A DNA stretch of 64,000 nt from Pseudomonas viciae (GCF_004786035.1 NZ_CP035088.1:6347001-6411000); one strand, 5' to 3'; counted from the stretch's first letter, positions 9,180-18,399 are shown. The notes: a model not told the origin generated them from the sequence alone. Numbers and translations are program-made.

Positions 9180-9237
9180 GTCGGTGACCATCAGCGCATC
9201 TGGCGACAGAGGAAAACGAGAAGATCCCCTGGCGCAC

Positions 9238-9283
9238 AAACGCAAAAGCCCCGCACGGCGTGTTGCCGGGCGGGGCTCTTTAA
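9238..9283 (-). terminator. Terminator of the OprD-family porin gene, right copy of the duplicated element
   Basis: On the minus strand the hairpin AGCCCCGCCCGGC...GCGGGGCT ends in TTTTGCGTTT, starting ten bases beyond the porin stop. It matches the hairpin at 8251-8295 except for a few stem and loop changes. It can also stop plus-strand transcripts from hepT. Confidence 0.8.
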
Positions 9284-9290
9284 CGCCGAA

Positions 9291-10625
9291 TTACAGAATC
9301 GGCAGCGTGTAGCTCACGATCAGGCGGTTTTCGTCCTGGTTACGCTGGTTGGCCACTTCGGAGCGCAGCGAAGCGTTCCTCCACGCCAGGCCTAGGCCTT
9401 TGAACTTGCCATCCGGAACAACGTAACCGAGCGTGAAGTCACGTTCCCACTCGCTCTTATCACCGGTAGCAGTAGCAATGTTGTCGCCCTTCAGGTAGAT
9501 AACCGAAGTCGTCAAGCCTGGCACGCCAACAGTTGCAAAGTCATAGGCGTACTGAGCTAGCCAGGTACGCTCGCCAGCCCGCTGGAATTTGCCGATCTGA
9601 ACGTCAGTGATCAGGTAGGCGGATGCACCGTCACCCTGGTTCAGGAATGGGAAGTCGCTGGTACCATTCACACGCTGATAGCCGGCGCTGAGCGCATGGC
9701 CTTGCAGGCTATACGTGAATTTTGCACTCCAGGTACGGTTGTCTACTTCACCACCGTTGTTTTGGAATCCAGAAGAGCGATACCCCGCCAGACGACCTTC
9801 CTGGCTGGCGTTCTTGCCATCGGAATCACTGTTGAAGTAACGCAAATCGGATTTCAGGCTACCCACTGGCAACGCCAGGTTGTGGACCAGACCCAGGAAG
9901 TGCTGGGTATAGAAGTCTTCCAGGTTGCCGTAGTAGTACTGAGCGGTCAGATCCTTGGTGAGCTTGTAGTCACCACCAGCATAGTAGAACTCGTTGCTGC
10001 GCTGGTTGCTGGTGGCGGTGGTCGTTGCACCGTTGGAACCTGCAATGGTCAGCGAATCGTTGTTAGTCGAGTTACGACCTTTGGCGTGCTCCAACTTACC
10101 GCCAACCAGGGTCAGGTTATCGATATCGTTGGAGGTGATCTGACCACCTTCAAACGTTTGTGGCAGCAGACGACCATCGTTGAAGGTCACAACAGGCAGC
10201 TTCGGCTGCAGGGTGCCCAGACGCAGTTCAGTCTTGGAAACCTTGACCTTTGCGGTCAGGCCCAGGCTGCCGAAATCGTCGACCGCACGGCCATCGCTTT
10301 CGCTAGGGAAGACGGTGCCACCCTTGTTGTTGGTAGCGTTGTAGGCGGTCCCTTTGCCAGAGTCCAGCTTCACACCCAGCAGGCCAATGGCATCGACGCC
10401 GAAACCGACGGTGCCTTGGGTGTAGCCGGAAGTGAAGTTGAAAATGAAACCCTGACCCCACTCTTCCTGCTTGGAAGGATTGGCAGCGCCATCACGGTTA
10501 TCCGTGTTGATGTAGAAGTTACGCAGACCCAACGTAGCCTTGCTGTCTTCGATAAAACCGGCGGCGCCTGCCTGCTGCGCCAAAACCCCAACGGCCACAG
10601 CCAGGGCCAAGGTGGACTTGTTCAT
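9291..10625 (-). CDS. OprD-family outer membrane porin
   Basis: This 444-residue protein has a signal peptide ending QQAGA-AGF, followed by alternating polar and aromatic beta-strand sequence. The C-terminus (RLIVSYTLPIL) fits a membrane-spanning last strand. The N-terminal ATLGLRNFYINTDNRDG is typical of the OprD superfamily, closest in my recall to the OprE/OprQ branch. It should form a specific channel for small anionic or amino-acid nutrients. AGGAG lies six bases before the ATG at 10625. The exact substrate cannot be told from sequence. Confidence 0.9.
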   Translation of the reverse strand: MNKSTLALAVAVGVLAQQAGAAGFIEDSKATLGLRNFYINTDNRDGAANPSKQEEWGQGFIFNFTSGYTQGTVGFGVDAIGLLGVKLDSGKGTAYNATNNKGGTVFPSESDGRAVDDFGSLGLTAKVKVSKTELRLGTLQPKLPVVTFNDGRLLPQTFEGGQITSNDIDNLTLVGGKLEHAKGRNSTNNDSLTIAGSNGATTTATSNQRSNEFYYAGGDYKLTKDLTAQYYYGNLEDFYTQHFLGLVHNLALPVGSLKSDLRYFNSDSDGKNASQEGRLAGYRSSGFQNNGGEVDNRTWSAKFTYSLQGHALSAGYQRVNGTSDFPFLNQGDGASAYLITDVQIGKFQRAGERTWLAQYAYDFATVGVPGLTTSVIYLKGDNIATATGDKSEWERDFTLGYVVPDGKFKGLGLAWRNASLRSEVANQRNQDENRLIVSYTLPIL

Positions 10626-11071
10626 GCTTCGCTCCTCTCGTTTTCTAATTCTTGTGTATCTTTGGCTCCGGATCGAACGCCCGGAATCCGCGGATGCGCG
10701 ATTAGCGCCAGACCGTGACTGACAAGTCAATCGTAACCATTTGTGACTACGACCAAGGTCTAACCCAGCTACATCGGGCGGCAGAATAATGGATTCTCTA
10801 TAATTCCAAAAAGAATTGTTTCTTAAGTTTTCAGCTGATTTGGAAATATAGCCGACATCAAAACATCGTCAAACCGTAACCCGGCATATCGGCCAGGTGA
10901 CTGATTACTGAATGATTTTTTGTCGCAGACGTGCCTGGGCCCAGGATGCCGGGCGCTTGAGGCCGACTGCCGAAGGCTGCGATCTTGAAGGTCTTCCTCC
11001 AAGCGATCCTTGTCTGGAATCAAAAAGCTCGCAGCCTTGCGACAAGTCCTAAGCAGGATGAAGCATCAGGC
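10626..11071. other. 446-base intergenic region upstream of the porin
   Basis: The half near the porin is AT-rich (about 10785-10860), with a small inverted repeat AATTC-N6-GAATT at 10802-10817, and probably holds the porin promoter on the minus strand. The half near argA (10965-11050) has degraded copies of the CTGCCGAAGGCTGCGATCTT repeat family. I see no convincing gene here. Confidence 0.5.
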
Positions 11072-12370
11072 TTATAGGGATTTCTCGAAAATTTTCGAGT
11101 TGCGCTGATAGTTGTACAGCGATGCCCGCGCCGCTGGCAGGCGCTCGACACTGCTAGGCTCGAAACCTCGCTCGCGGAACCAGTGGGCGGTGCGGGTGGT
11201 GAGCACGAACAGAGTCTTGAGTCCTTTGGCGCGGGCGCGGGTCTCGATCCGTTCCAGCAGTTCATCGCCCCGGCCACCGTGACGGTATTCCGGGTTCACC
11301 GCCAGGCAGGCCAGTTCCCCGGCATCCGAATCGGCGATCTGGTACAGCGCCGCGCAGGCAATGATCATGCCTTCGCGCTCGACCACGCTGAACTGTTCGA
11401 TCTCGCGCTCCAGCACTTCGCGGGAGCGCCGCACCAGGATGCCCTGCTCTTCCAATGGGCTGATCAGGTCCAGCAAGCCGCCAACGTCTTCGATGGCCGC
11501 TTCGCGTACCACTTCGAATTGCTCCTGGGCCACCAGCGTACCGCTGCCATCACGGGTGAACAGTTCAGCCAGCAGCGCCCCGTTCTCGACGTAACTGACG
11601 ATATGGCTGCGCGCCACGCCACCACGGCAGGCCTGGGCCGCCGCATCCAGCAGTTCGGCCTGATAGTCGCTGCCCAGGCGTTGGATATGAGCCGGGACCT
11701 GTTGCGGACGCAACTCGCGCACCAGCCGGCCATCCTCACCGATCAACCCCTGTTCGCTACCGAACAGCAACAATTTGTCGGCCGCCAGGTCAATGGCCGC
11801 CCGAGTGGCGACGTCTTCACAGGCGAGGTTGAAAATCTCTCCGGTGGGCGAATAACCCAACGGCGACAGCAGCACGATGGAGCGCTCGTCCAACAGGCGA
11901 TTGATGCCCTTGCGATCGACTCGGCGCACTTCGCCGGTGTGGTGATAGTCCACGCCTTCCAGCACGCCGATGGGGCGCGCGGTGACCAGGTTGCCGCTGG
12001 CGACTCGCAGCCGTGAGCCCTGCATGGGCGAGGACGCCATGTCCATGGACAGGCGTGCCTCGATGGCGATGCGCAACTGGCCGACCGCATCGATCACGCA
12101 CTCCAGTGTGGCCGCATCGGTGATGCGCATGCCATGGTGGTAATGGGGTGTCAGGCCCCGCGCAGCGAGGCGGGTTTCGATCTGCGGGCGCGAACCATGG
12201 ACCAGCACCAGGCGCACGCCGAGGCTGTGCAGCAGCACCAGGTCATGGACGATGTTGCCGAAATTAGGGTGTTCCACCCCATCGCCGGGCAGCATGACGA
12301 TAAAAGTGCAATCGCGGTGGGCGTTAATGTAAGGCGAAGCGTGACGAAGCCAATTGACGTATTCGGGCAT
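11072..12370 (-). CDS. argA: N-acetylglutamate synthase
   Basis: This 432-residue enzyme has an N-terminal amino-acid-kinase-like domain (to about residue 290), which binds arginine as feedback inhibitor in this family, and a C-terminal GNAT acetyltransferase domain (CLAVNPEYRHGGRGDELLERI is the acetyl-CoA loop). It makes N-acetylglutamate from glutamate and acetyl-CoA, the first step of arginine synthesis. It follows argE on the same strand after 132 bases, an order conserved in Pseudomonas. Its last codons contain a perfect 16-base palindrome. Confidence 0.96.
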   Translation of the reverse strand: MPEYVNWLRHASPYINAHRDCTFIVMLPGDGVEHPNFGNIVHDLVLLHSLGVRLVLVHGSRPQIETRLAARGLTPHYHHGMRITDAATLECVIDAVGQLRIAIEARLSMDMASSPMQGSRLRVASGNLVTARPIGVLEGVDYHHTGEVRRVDRKGINRLLDERSIVLLSPLGYSPTGEIFNLACEDVATRAAIDLAADKLLLFGSEQGLIGEDGRLVRELRPQQVPAHIQRLGSDYQAELLDAAAQACRGGVARSHIVSYVENGALLAELFTRDGSGTLVAQEQFEVVREAAIEDVGGLLDLISPLEEQGILVRRSREVLEREIEQFSVVEREGMIIACAALYQIADSDAGELACLAVNPEYRHGGRGDELLERIETRARAKGLKTLFVLTTRTAHWFRERGFEPSSVERLPAARASLYNYQRNSKIFEKSL

Positions 12371-12502
12371 GAACCTGGGCCTGTAATAAATAACAGCCGA
12401 AAAAAGACGAAACGGAACGCACAGCGGGCTGGTGGTTATCGTCGGAACAGGCTTGGCGACACGCGCGTTCTCCTCATGAATACGGGCCCGGATACGGGCA
12501 AT

Positions 12503-13660
12503 TTAGCCGGCGGTGACCGGCGTCAGGCAGTAATGTCCGATCAACTGACGCAACAGTTGTACGGTAGGTTGCAAACGTGACATTTCAAGGTACTCACCCG
12601 GCTGGTGGGCACAGGCGATATCGCCAGGACCAAGCACCAGGGTTTCGCAGCCAAGGCGCTGAAGATAAGGCGCTTCGGTGCCGAACGCCACTGCTTCGGC
12701 ACGATGGCCGGTGAGTCGCTCGGCCACCCGTACCAGCTCGCAGTCTTCGGCCTGCTCGAATGGTGGCACTTCGGGGAACAGCGGTGCGTAGTCGATCTTG
12801 ACTTTATGGCGTTCGGCGATGGGGTCGAGCTTCTGCTGGATCGCCGCCCGCAACACCTGCGGGTCCATGCCGGGCAAGGGCCGCAGGTCGAATTCCATGG
12901 AGCACTGGCCGCAAATCCGGTTGGGGTTGTCACCACCATGGATGCAGCCGAAGTTCAGGGTCGGCTGCGGCACCGTGAATTGCGGGTTACGGAATTCACG
13001 CTGCCATTGCAGGCGCAAGCCGCGCAGTTCGCCCATGGCGTCGTGCATGGCTTCCAGGGCGCTGTGGCCCAGGCTCGGGTCGGAGGAATGACCGCTGCGC
13101 CCGAGAATGTCGATGCGCTCCATCATCACGCCTTTGTGCAAGCGGATTGGCTTGAGGCCGGTTGGCTCACCGATTACCGCCGCGCGCCCCAACGGACGCC
13201 CGGCATCGGCCAGGGCCCGGGCGCCGGCCATGGAGCTTTCTTCGTCGCAAGTGGCGAGGATCAGCAGCGGCTGCTTGAACGGTTGGTCCAGCAAGGGCTT
13301 GACCGCTTCGATGGCCAGGGCGAAAAAACCCTTCATATCGCAGCTGCCCAGGCCGACCCAGCGACCATCGACCTCGGTGAGCCTCAGCGGATCGGTCTGC
13401 CACAACGCGCCATCGAACGGCACCGTGTCGCTGTGGCCGGCCAACACCAGGCCACCGGGACCACTGCCGAAACTGGCCAGCAGGTTGAACTTTCCGGGGC
13501 TGACCTGCTGGATATCACAGGAAAACCCCAGGTCACTGAGCCAGCCCGCCAGCAACTCGATCACGGCACTGTTGGACTGGTCCAGCCCGGGCTGGGTACA
13601 GCTGACTGAAGGCGCGGCGATCAGGGCAGCGAACTGATCTTTCATGGACGGCAAAGGCAT
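12503..13660 (-). CDS. argE: Acetylornithine deacetylase
   Basis: This 385-residue M20 metallopeptidase-family enzyme has metal-ligand motifs in LAGHSDTVPFD and ATCDEESSM, and GRSGHSSDP in the dimerisation region. It hydrolyses N-acetylornithine to ornithine. The start at 13660 has GGAG six bases upstream; another Met lies five codons later. A much longer in-frame extension on the same strand runs antisense through the CYTH-CHAD gene and is not real. It is likely cotranscribed with argA downstream. Confidence 0.95.
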   Translation of the reverse strand: MPLPSMKDQFAALIAAPSVSCTQPGLDQSNSAVIELLAGWLSDLGFSCDIQQVSPGKFNLLASFGSGPGGLVLAGHSDTVPFDGALWQTDPLRLTEVDGRWVGLGSCDMKGFFALAIEAVKPLLDQPFKQPLLILATCDEESSMAGARALADAGRPLGRAAVIGEPTGLKPIRLHKGVMMERIDILGRSGHSSDPSLGHSALEAMHDAMGELRGLRLQWQREFRNPQFTVPQPTLNFGCIHGGDNPNRICGQCSMEFDLRPLPGMDPQVLRAAIQQKLDPIAERHKVKIDYAPLFPEVPPFEQAEDCELVRVAERLTGHRAEAVAFGTEAPYLQRLGCETLVLGPGDIACAHQPGEYLEMSRLQPTVQLLRQLIGHYCLTPVTAG

Positions 13661-13810
13661 CGCTGACTCCGGACTTACAAATTGACGTCCATCATAGAAC
13701 CATCCGGCGCACGTGTCGCGGCGCGTAGGACGGATGAGTCCTGTACACTGCACGGCCTTGGCAGCCACACCTTCCTCCGGCTGCGCACCCGATCCCTGGA
13801 TTTTCCGGCC

Positions 13811-15178
13811 ATGCAGAAAGAAACCGAAATCAAACTCCGCGTCAGCCGCGAGACCCTGGCAGCCTTGCGCGAGCACCCGCTGCTGAAAAAACGCAACAAA
13901 AGTGGCTGGGAACGCCATGAGCTGATGAACCAGTACTTCGACACCCCAGAGCGAGACCTGGCCCAGGCCAAGGTTGCCCTGCGCCTGCGTCGCGACGGCG
14001 AAGAAGTGATCCAGACCCTCAAGACCCGTGGCCAGAGCATCGCCGGCCTGTCCGAGCGCAACGAATACGATTGGCACCTGCCCAAGGCCAAGCTTGACCT
14101 GAAAAAACTCGACGGCGAATGCTGGCCCGAGGCATTGGCCGAGCTGGACAAGAAAACCCTCAAGGCGATTTTCACCACCGATTTCGTTCGCGAACGCGCG
14201 GAAATCGCCTGGGGTCGTGGCAAGAGCAAAGTGGTCATCGAAGCCGCGCTGGACCTGGGCCACGTGGTGGTCGGCAAGCAGAAGGAAGAGATCTGCGAGC
14301 TGGAGCTGGAGCTGCGCGAAGGCGAACCCGCCGCCCTGCTGGAACTGGCCGCCGAACTGGCCGCGACCCTGCCCTTGATGCCCTGCGACATCAGCAAGGC
14401 CGAGCGTGGCTATCGCCTGCATGATGCGAGCAGCTACGCCCTGAGCCTACCGGCCCCGCAACTGACCGCCGAAATGCCGCTGGACGACGCCTTCGCCGCG
14501 CTGAGCTGGCATTTGCTCGGCAGCAGCCAGCGTCTGGCCGAGCAATATCGTTTCAACGGCCACTGGCGCCTGTTGCAGGACTGGGTGGAAAACCTCGCCG
14601 AACTGCGCGCTCTGCTCAGCAGCCTCGGCCAGGCCGCACCGCGCCAATCGACGCATGATTTGCGCGTGGCCCTCGATGCCCTGCTGGAAGACTGGCGCCC
14701 GCTGGTCCAGGCCGGCCTGGACGATGAAGACGTGCGCAAGGCCGCGCCGGAGCAGTTCCTTGAGGAGTTGCTAGACCCACGCTGGGGCCTGTTCTCCCTC
14801 AACACCTCTCGCTGGCTGCTGGCTCGCAGTTGGGCCACCGAGCGCAACACCCGTGGCAACCGCCAGGGCGCGGCGCAACTGGGCAGCTGGCTGCCGCGTC
14901 TGTTGGGCGAAGAATCCACCTCCCTGCAGCTGCAACGCTATCAGCAACAGCCGGAAGACCTGGCCGAGCAACTGCCGCGCATCGAACGCATCCAGGCCTG
15001 GCTGCACCACGCCCGCCATGTGCTGGAGATCCCGGAAATGGATCGCCTCTACGGCGAGCTGAACAAACTGGCGCAACTGGCCAACGCACCGATCACCGAC
15101 GAAGCGCTGGATGCGCGCAAGCAACAGGCGATTGCGGTGTATCAGAATCGGGCTTGGAAGACTTTATTGCGTCTGTAA
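13811..15178 (+). CDS. CYTH and CHAD domain protein (YgiF-like inorganic triphosphatase)
   Basis: This 455-residue protein begins with a CYTH domain (about residues 1-200) showing the ExExK signature in KETEIKLRV, which hydrolyses tripolyphosphate or related triphosphates in a metal-bound tunnel. A CHAD domain (about 220-455) follows: a helical bundle rich in conserved histidines and basic residues known to bind polyphosphate. The E. coli YgiF has the same domain order. It is divergent from argE. The window also holds ppx and ppk, so a polyphosphate role is reasonable but inferred. Confidence 0.88.
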   Translation: MQKETEIKLRVSRETLAALREHPLLKKRNKSGWERHELMNQYFDTPERDLAQAKVALRLRRDGEEVIQTLKTRGQSIAGLSERNEYDWHLPKAKLDLKKLDGECWPEALAELDKKTLKAIFTTDFVRERAEIAWGRGKSKVVIEAALDLGHVVVGKQKEEICELELELREGEPAALLELAAELAATLPLMPCDISKAERGYRLHDASSYALSLPAPQLTAEMPLDDAFAALSWHLLGSSQRLAEQYRFNGHWRLLQDWVENLAELRALLSSLGQAAPRQSTHDLRVALDALLEDWRPLVQAGLDDEDVRKAAPEQFLEELLDPRWGLFSLNTSRWLLARSWATERNTRGNRQGAAQLGSWLPRLLGEESTSLQLQRYQQQPEDLAEQLPRIERIQAWLHHARHVLEIPEMDRLYGELNKLAQLANAPITDEALDARKQQAIAVYQNRAWKTLLRL

Positions 15179-15210
15179 CTTCCAACATCTGCTGCGCCTG
15201 TAATATCGCT

Positions 15211-15300
15211 ATCGCGAGCAAGCTCCCACATTGGATCTTCAGTGGACACAACATGTGTGTACGACAGAGCCCCCATGTGGGAGCGAGCTTGCTCGCGATG
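15211..15300. repeat. Inverted REP pair (GTGGGAGCGAGC family)
   Basis: ATCGCGAGCAAGCTCCCACA and, inverted, TGTGGGAGCGAGCTTGCTCGCGAT flank a 45-base spacer between the convergent CYTH-CHAD and Lrp-type genes. The left copy lacks four bases (CTCG) found in the right one. Confidence 0.85.
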
Positions 15301-15324
15301 AGGCCGGCACAGACACCGCAGAAC

Positions 15325-15795
15325 TCAGCGCACCACCGGCAAACTCGTCGTCGACTTGATCTCCGAAAGCGCCACGATCGAGTTCACTTCCTGGATCCCC
15401 GGCACCATCGACAGCTTCTCGAAAAAAAATCGCTCATAAGCCTCAATGTCTGCCGTGACGATACGCAGCAAAAAATCCACCGACCCCATCAGCACGTAAC
15501 ACTCCAGCACTTCGGGAAAGCCGCGAATCGCCTCGGTGAATTCGGTGAAATTCGACCGACCGTGGGCGTTGAGTTTGATTTCGGCGAAGATCTGCGTATT
15601 GAGGCCGATTTTCTTGCGATCCAGTAATGTCACCTGGCCGCGAATGATCCCCTCCTCCTTCATCCGCTGAATCCGTCGCCAGCATGGCGATTGGGACAAC
15701 CCCACCTGCTCGGCGATCTGCGCACTGGACAGCGAAGCATCCTCTTGCAGCAGTGCCAGTATCCTGCGGTCGTAGCTGTCCAGCTCGCTATGCAT
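15325..15795 (-). CDS. Lrp/AsnC family transcriptional regulator
   Basis: This 156-residue protein has an N-terminal winged helix-turn-helix (SSAQIAEQVGLSQSPCWRRIQRM, near residues 25-48) and a C-terminal RAM/ACT-like ligand domain (residues 70-150). Members sense amino acids and form octamers on DNA. The ATG at 15795 is preferred to a TTG four codons upstream; neither has a strong ribosome-binding site. It is divergent from a small ACT-like protein across a 126-base AT-rich spacer, which may be its target. Confidence 0.9.
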   Translation of the reverse strand: MHSELDSYDRRILALLQEDASLSSAQIAEQVGLSQSPCWRRIQRMKEEGIIRGQVTLLDRKKIGLNTQIFAEIKLNAHGRSNFTEFTEAIRGFPEVLECYVLMGSVDFLLRIVTADIEAYERFFFEKLSMVPGIQEVNSIVALSEIKSTTSLPVVR

Positions 15796-15921
15796 TAATA
15801 AACCCAAAATAAGCCAGTTATAGAATCATGCAATTCGCATTGATCTCGAAAGTACTCATCTTAGATAAGAAATACCCGGCAGCGCATGTAAATATTTCTC
15901 CCGCCCCCAAGGAGACTGAAC

Positions 15922-16260
15922 ATGCCCCCAATTGAAGCCGTCGCCACTGCCCCGACCCGCACCGACGTCTGGCACAGCGCAAATGCCCATTGCCGCGCGC
16001 ACTACCATTTACTGGCCGAAGTCGAACCGGATCTGCTGTGCCGGGCATTGAACCTGTTTGCCCTGCAGGGCCTGACCCCGCAGCAGGTACACGTCGAGCG
16101 CCACGACGATTTACTGTCGTTGGAGGTCGTCCTGGACGGGCTGAGCTGGCATCGTGCCCAGGTCATCGCGGAAAAATTGCGTAACTTGATCAGCGTGTGT
16201 TCGGTGGACCTGCAAGACGCTGATATTGCGCGGGTTGAGGCGGTCCAGGCGGCGGGCTGA
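15922..16260 (+). CDS. Small ACT-like domain protein, function unknown
   Basis: This 112-residue soluble protein has no signal peptide. Residues 28-100 alternate as strand-helix-strand-strand-helix-strand (LLAEVEPD, LCRALNLFALQGL, QQVHVERHDD, LLSLEVVLDG, RAQVIAEKLRNLI, SVCSVDL), the pattern of an ACT domain and reminiscent of acetolactate synthase small subunits. AAGGAG seven bases before the ATG gives a strong start. It is divergent from an Lrp-type regulator, so an amino-acid-binding or sensing role is inferred. The fold assignment is mine, by eye. Confidence 0.75.
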   Translation: MPPIEAVATAPTRTDVWHSANAHCRAHYHLLAEVEPDLLCRALNLFALQGLTPQQVHVERHDDLLSLEVVLDGLSWHRAQVIAEKLRNLISVCSVDLQDADIARVEAVQAAG

Positions 16261-16404
16261 GGGCAATCTGGCAAGGATTCGAAACGCATTGGTCGGGTAG
16301 TGGCCCAACGATCCATAGGGTCGGGACTATTCTTTTGCAGACCGAGCGAGGACGCCGAAGCGTCTGTATCGCGGCTTTGCTGCAATTGTCCAATAGGAAC
16401 CCAC

Positions 16405-18189
16405 ATGTCCACCAAACACGCCACTCAGGACCGCTGGCTGGACCTCAACGATCTGCTGCGCCAACTGGTCGCCCAGGGCTTCATCAGCCAGGATTCAGCC
16501 GAAACCGCGCTCAACGCCCGCCGACGCCACAGCACCAGTCCCCAGCTGCATCCACTGGAGTTCATCGCCAACCAGCATCTGGACGATCTCAGTCGCCCTG
16601 GCAAACGCCTGGACCTGGAGAGCCTGACCCTTTGGTTGTCCCAGCAGGCGGGTCAGCCCTACATGCGCATTGACCCGCTGAAAATCAACGTGGCAGCCGT
16701 GACCCCACTGATGTCCTATGCCTTTGCCCAGCGCCACAAGATTCTCGCGGTGGCGGTCGATCGCGATGCTGTCATCGTGGCCAGCGCCCAGCCTTATGTC
16801 AGTAGCTGGGAAGCGGACCTGACCCACGTGCTCAAGCTCCCCGTCCAACGGGTGGTTGCCAACCCGGTGGATATCCAGCGCCTGAGCGTGGAGTTCTATC
16901 GCCTGGCCAAATCGGTCAGCGGCGCCACCACGGTCGACCAGCAACCGAGCAACCTGAGCAATTTCGAACAGTTGCTCAACCTGGGCGCCAGCGACCAGGA
17001 GCCGGACGCCAACGATGCGCATATCGTCAATATCGTCGATTGGTTGTTCCAATATGCCTTCCAACAGCGGGCCAGTGATATCCACATCGAGCCCCGACGT
17101 GAACAGGGCACCGTACGCTTTCGCATCGACGGGGTGTTGCACACCGTTTATCAGTTCCCGCCGCAGGTGACGATGGCAATCATCAGTCGCCTCAAGAACC
17201 TCGGACGGATGAACGTCGCGGAAAAACGCAAACCCCAGGACGGTCGGGTCAAGACCAAGACCCCGGACGGCGGCGAAGTGGAATTGCGCTTGTCGACCTT
17301 GCCGACAGCGTTCGGCGAAAAAATGGTGATGCGGATCTTCGATCCGGAAGTGCTGCTCAAGGACTTCGACCAGCTCGGTTTCTCGGCCGATGACCTGCGC
17401 CGCTGGCAGGACATGACTCGTCAGCCCAACGGCATCATCCTGGTGACCGGGCCTACCGGTTCCGGCAAGACCACCACCCTCTACACCACCCTCAAGAAAC
17501 TGGCGACGCCAGAGGTGAACCTCTGCACCATCGAAGACCCGATTGAAATGGTCGAGGCGTCCTTCAACCAGATGCAGGTCCAGCACAATATCGACCTGAC
17601 CTTCGCCGCTGGCGTACGCGCGCTGATGCGACAAGACCCGGACATCATCATGATCGGTGAGATCCGCGACCTGGAAACCGCCGAAATGGCGATCCAGGCG
17701 GCACTCACCGGGCACCTTGTACTGTCGACGCTGCACACCAACGATGCACCGAGCGCCATCAGCCGCCTGCTGGAGCTCGGCGTGCCCCATTACCTGATCA
17801 AGGCCACGGTGCTTGGGGTCATGGCCCAGCGCCTGGTGCGCACCCTGTGTCCTCATTGCAAGGCGCCCCTGACCCTGGACGACGACGATTGGCAAACCCT
17901 GACGCGGCCCTGGCAGGCTCCACTGCCAAGCAACGCCCAACAGGCCGTTGGTTGCCTGGAGTGCCGCGACACCGGTTATCGCGGCCGCGCCGGGGTTTAC
18001 GAAATCATGCAACTGACCGACAGCGTCAAGGCATTGATCCACCCCGATACCGACCTGTTGGCGGTGCGCCGCCAGGCGTTCAAGGAGGGGATGCGCAGCC
18101 TGCGACTGTCGGGGGCACAAAAGGTGGCGGCCGGGTTGACCACTGTTGAGGAAGTGCTGCGAGTGACTCCACAGAGCGAACAAAAGTAG
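16405..18189 (+). CDS. Orphan GspE/PulE/PilB-type assembly ATPase
   Basis: This 594-residue ATPase has an N-terminal MshE/GspE-N-type domain (to about 200) and then a secretion ATPase core. It shows Walker A (GPTGSGKTT), the Asp box around TIEDPIE, Walker B (MIGEIRDLETAE) and the His box (STLHTNDAPSA). Near the C-terminus CPHC and CLEC form the tetracysteine zinc site typical of GspE and PilB. These ATPases drive pilin or pseudopilin assembly at the inner membrane. No other type II or type IV pilus gene is nearby; from memory P. aeruginosa has a similar orphan at the same place. Its partner machine is unknown. Confidence 0.92.
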   Translation: MSTKHATQDRWLDLNDLLRQLVAQGFISQDSAETALNARRRHSTSPQLHPLEFIANQHLDDLSRPGKRLDLESLTLWLSQQAGQPYMRIDPLKINVAAVTPLMSYAFAQRHKILAVAVDRDAVIVASAQPYVSSWEADLTHVLKLPVQRVVANPVDIQRLSVEFYRLAKSVSGATTVDQQPSNLSNFEQLLNLGASDQEPDANDAHIVNIVDWLFQYAFQQRASDIHIEPRREQGTVRFRIDGVLHTVYQFPPQVTMAIISRLKNLGRMNVAEKRKPQDGRVKTKTPDGGEVELRLSTLPTAFGEKMVMRIFDPEVLLKDFDQLGFSADDLRRWQDMTRQPNGIILVTGPTGSGKTTTLYTTLKKLATPEVNLCTIEDPIEMVEASFNQMQVQHNIDLTFAAGVRALMRQDPDIIMIGEIRDLETAEMAIQAALTGHLVLSTLHTNDAPSAISRLLELGVPHYLIKATVLGVMAQRLVRTLCPHCKAPLTLDDDDWQTLTRPWQAPLPSNAQQAVGCLECRDTGYRGRAGVYEIMQLTDSVKALIHPDTDLLAVRRQAFKEGMRSLRLSGAQKVAAGLTTVEEVLRVTPQSEQK

Positions 18190-18224
18190 CGCCACAGTTT
18201 CTGTGCCTAGAGGGCTTACCCTAG

Positions 18225-18314
18225 CTGTGGGAGCAAGGCTTGCCCGCGATGAAGACGACGCAGTCTGCCGGGGAAGCAAGGCGCCCGCATCGCGAGCAAG
18301 CTTTGCTCCCACAT
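18225..18314. repeat. Inverted REP pair (GTGGGAGCAAGGC family)
   Basis: TGTGGGAGCAAGGCTTGCCC and an inverted GCGAGCAAGCTTTGCTCCCACA face each other across about 40 bases, downstream of the GspE-like gene. Confidence 0.85.
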
Positions 18315-18399
18315 AGGTTTGCTCCCTCATAGGGAAGATAATGGCCGCTTGCCCTACACTCAGGGCTCGCCAGTCATTTCATTCGAACAGGGAACAGTC

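Noticed and set aside
12503..14422. 639-codon minus-strand reading of argE extended through the CYTH-CHAD gene
   Set aside because: The extra N-terminal part is antisense to a well-conserved CYTH domain. The ATG at 13660 has its own ribosome-binding site and gives the family length.
16495..18330. Long open frame (611 codons) antisense to the GspE-like gene
   Set aside because: The sense strand encodes all secretion-ATPase motifs. Antisense frames of this length are expected from GC-rich codon bias, and the predicted protein is histidine- and glutamine-rich without known domains.
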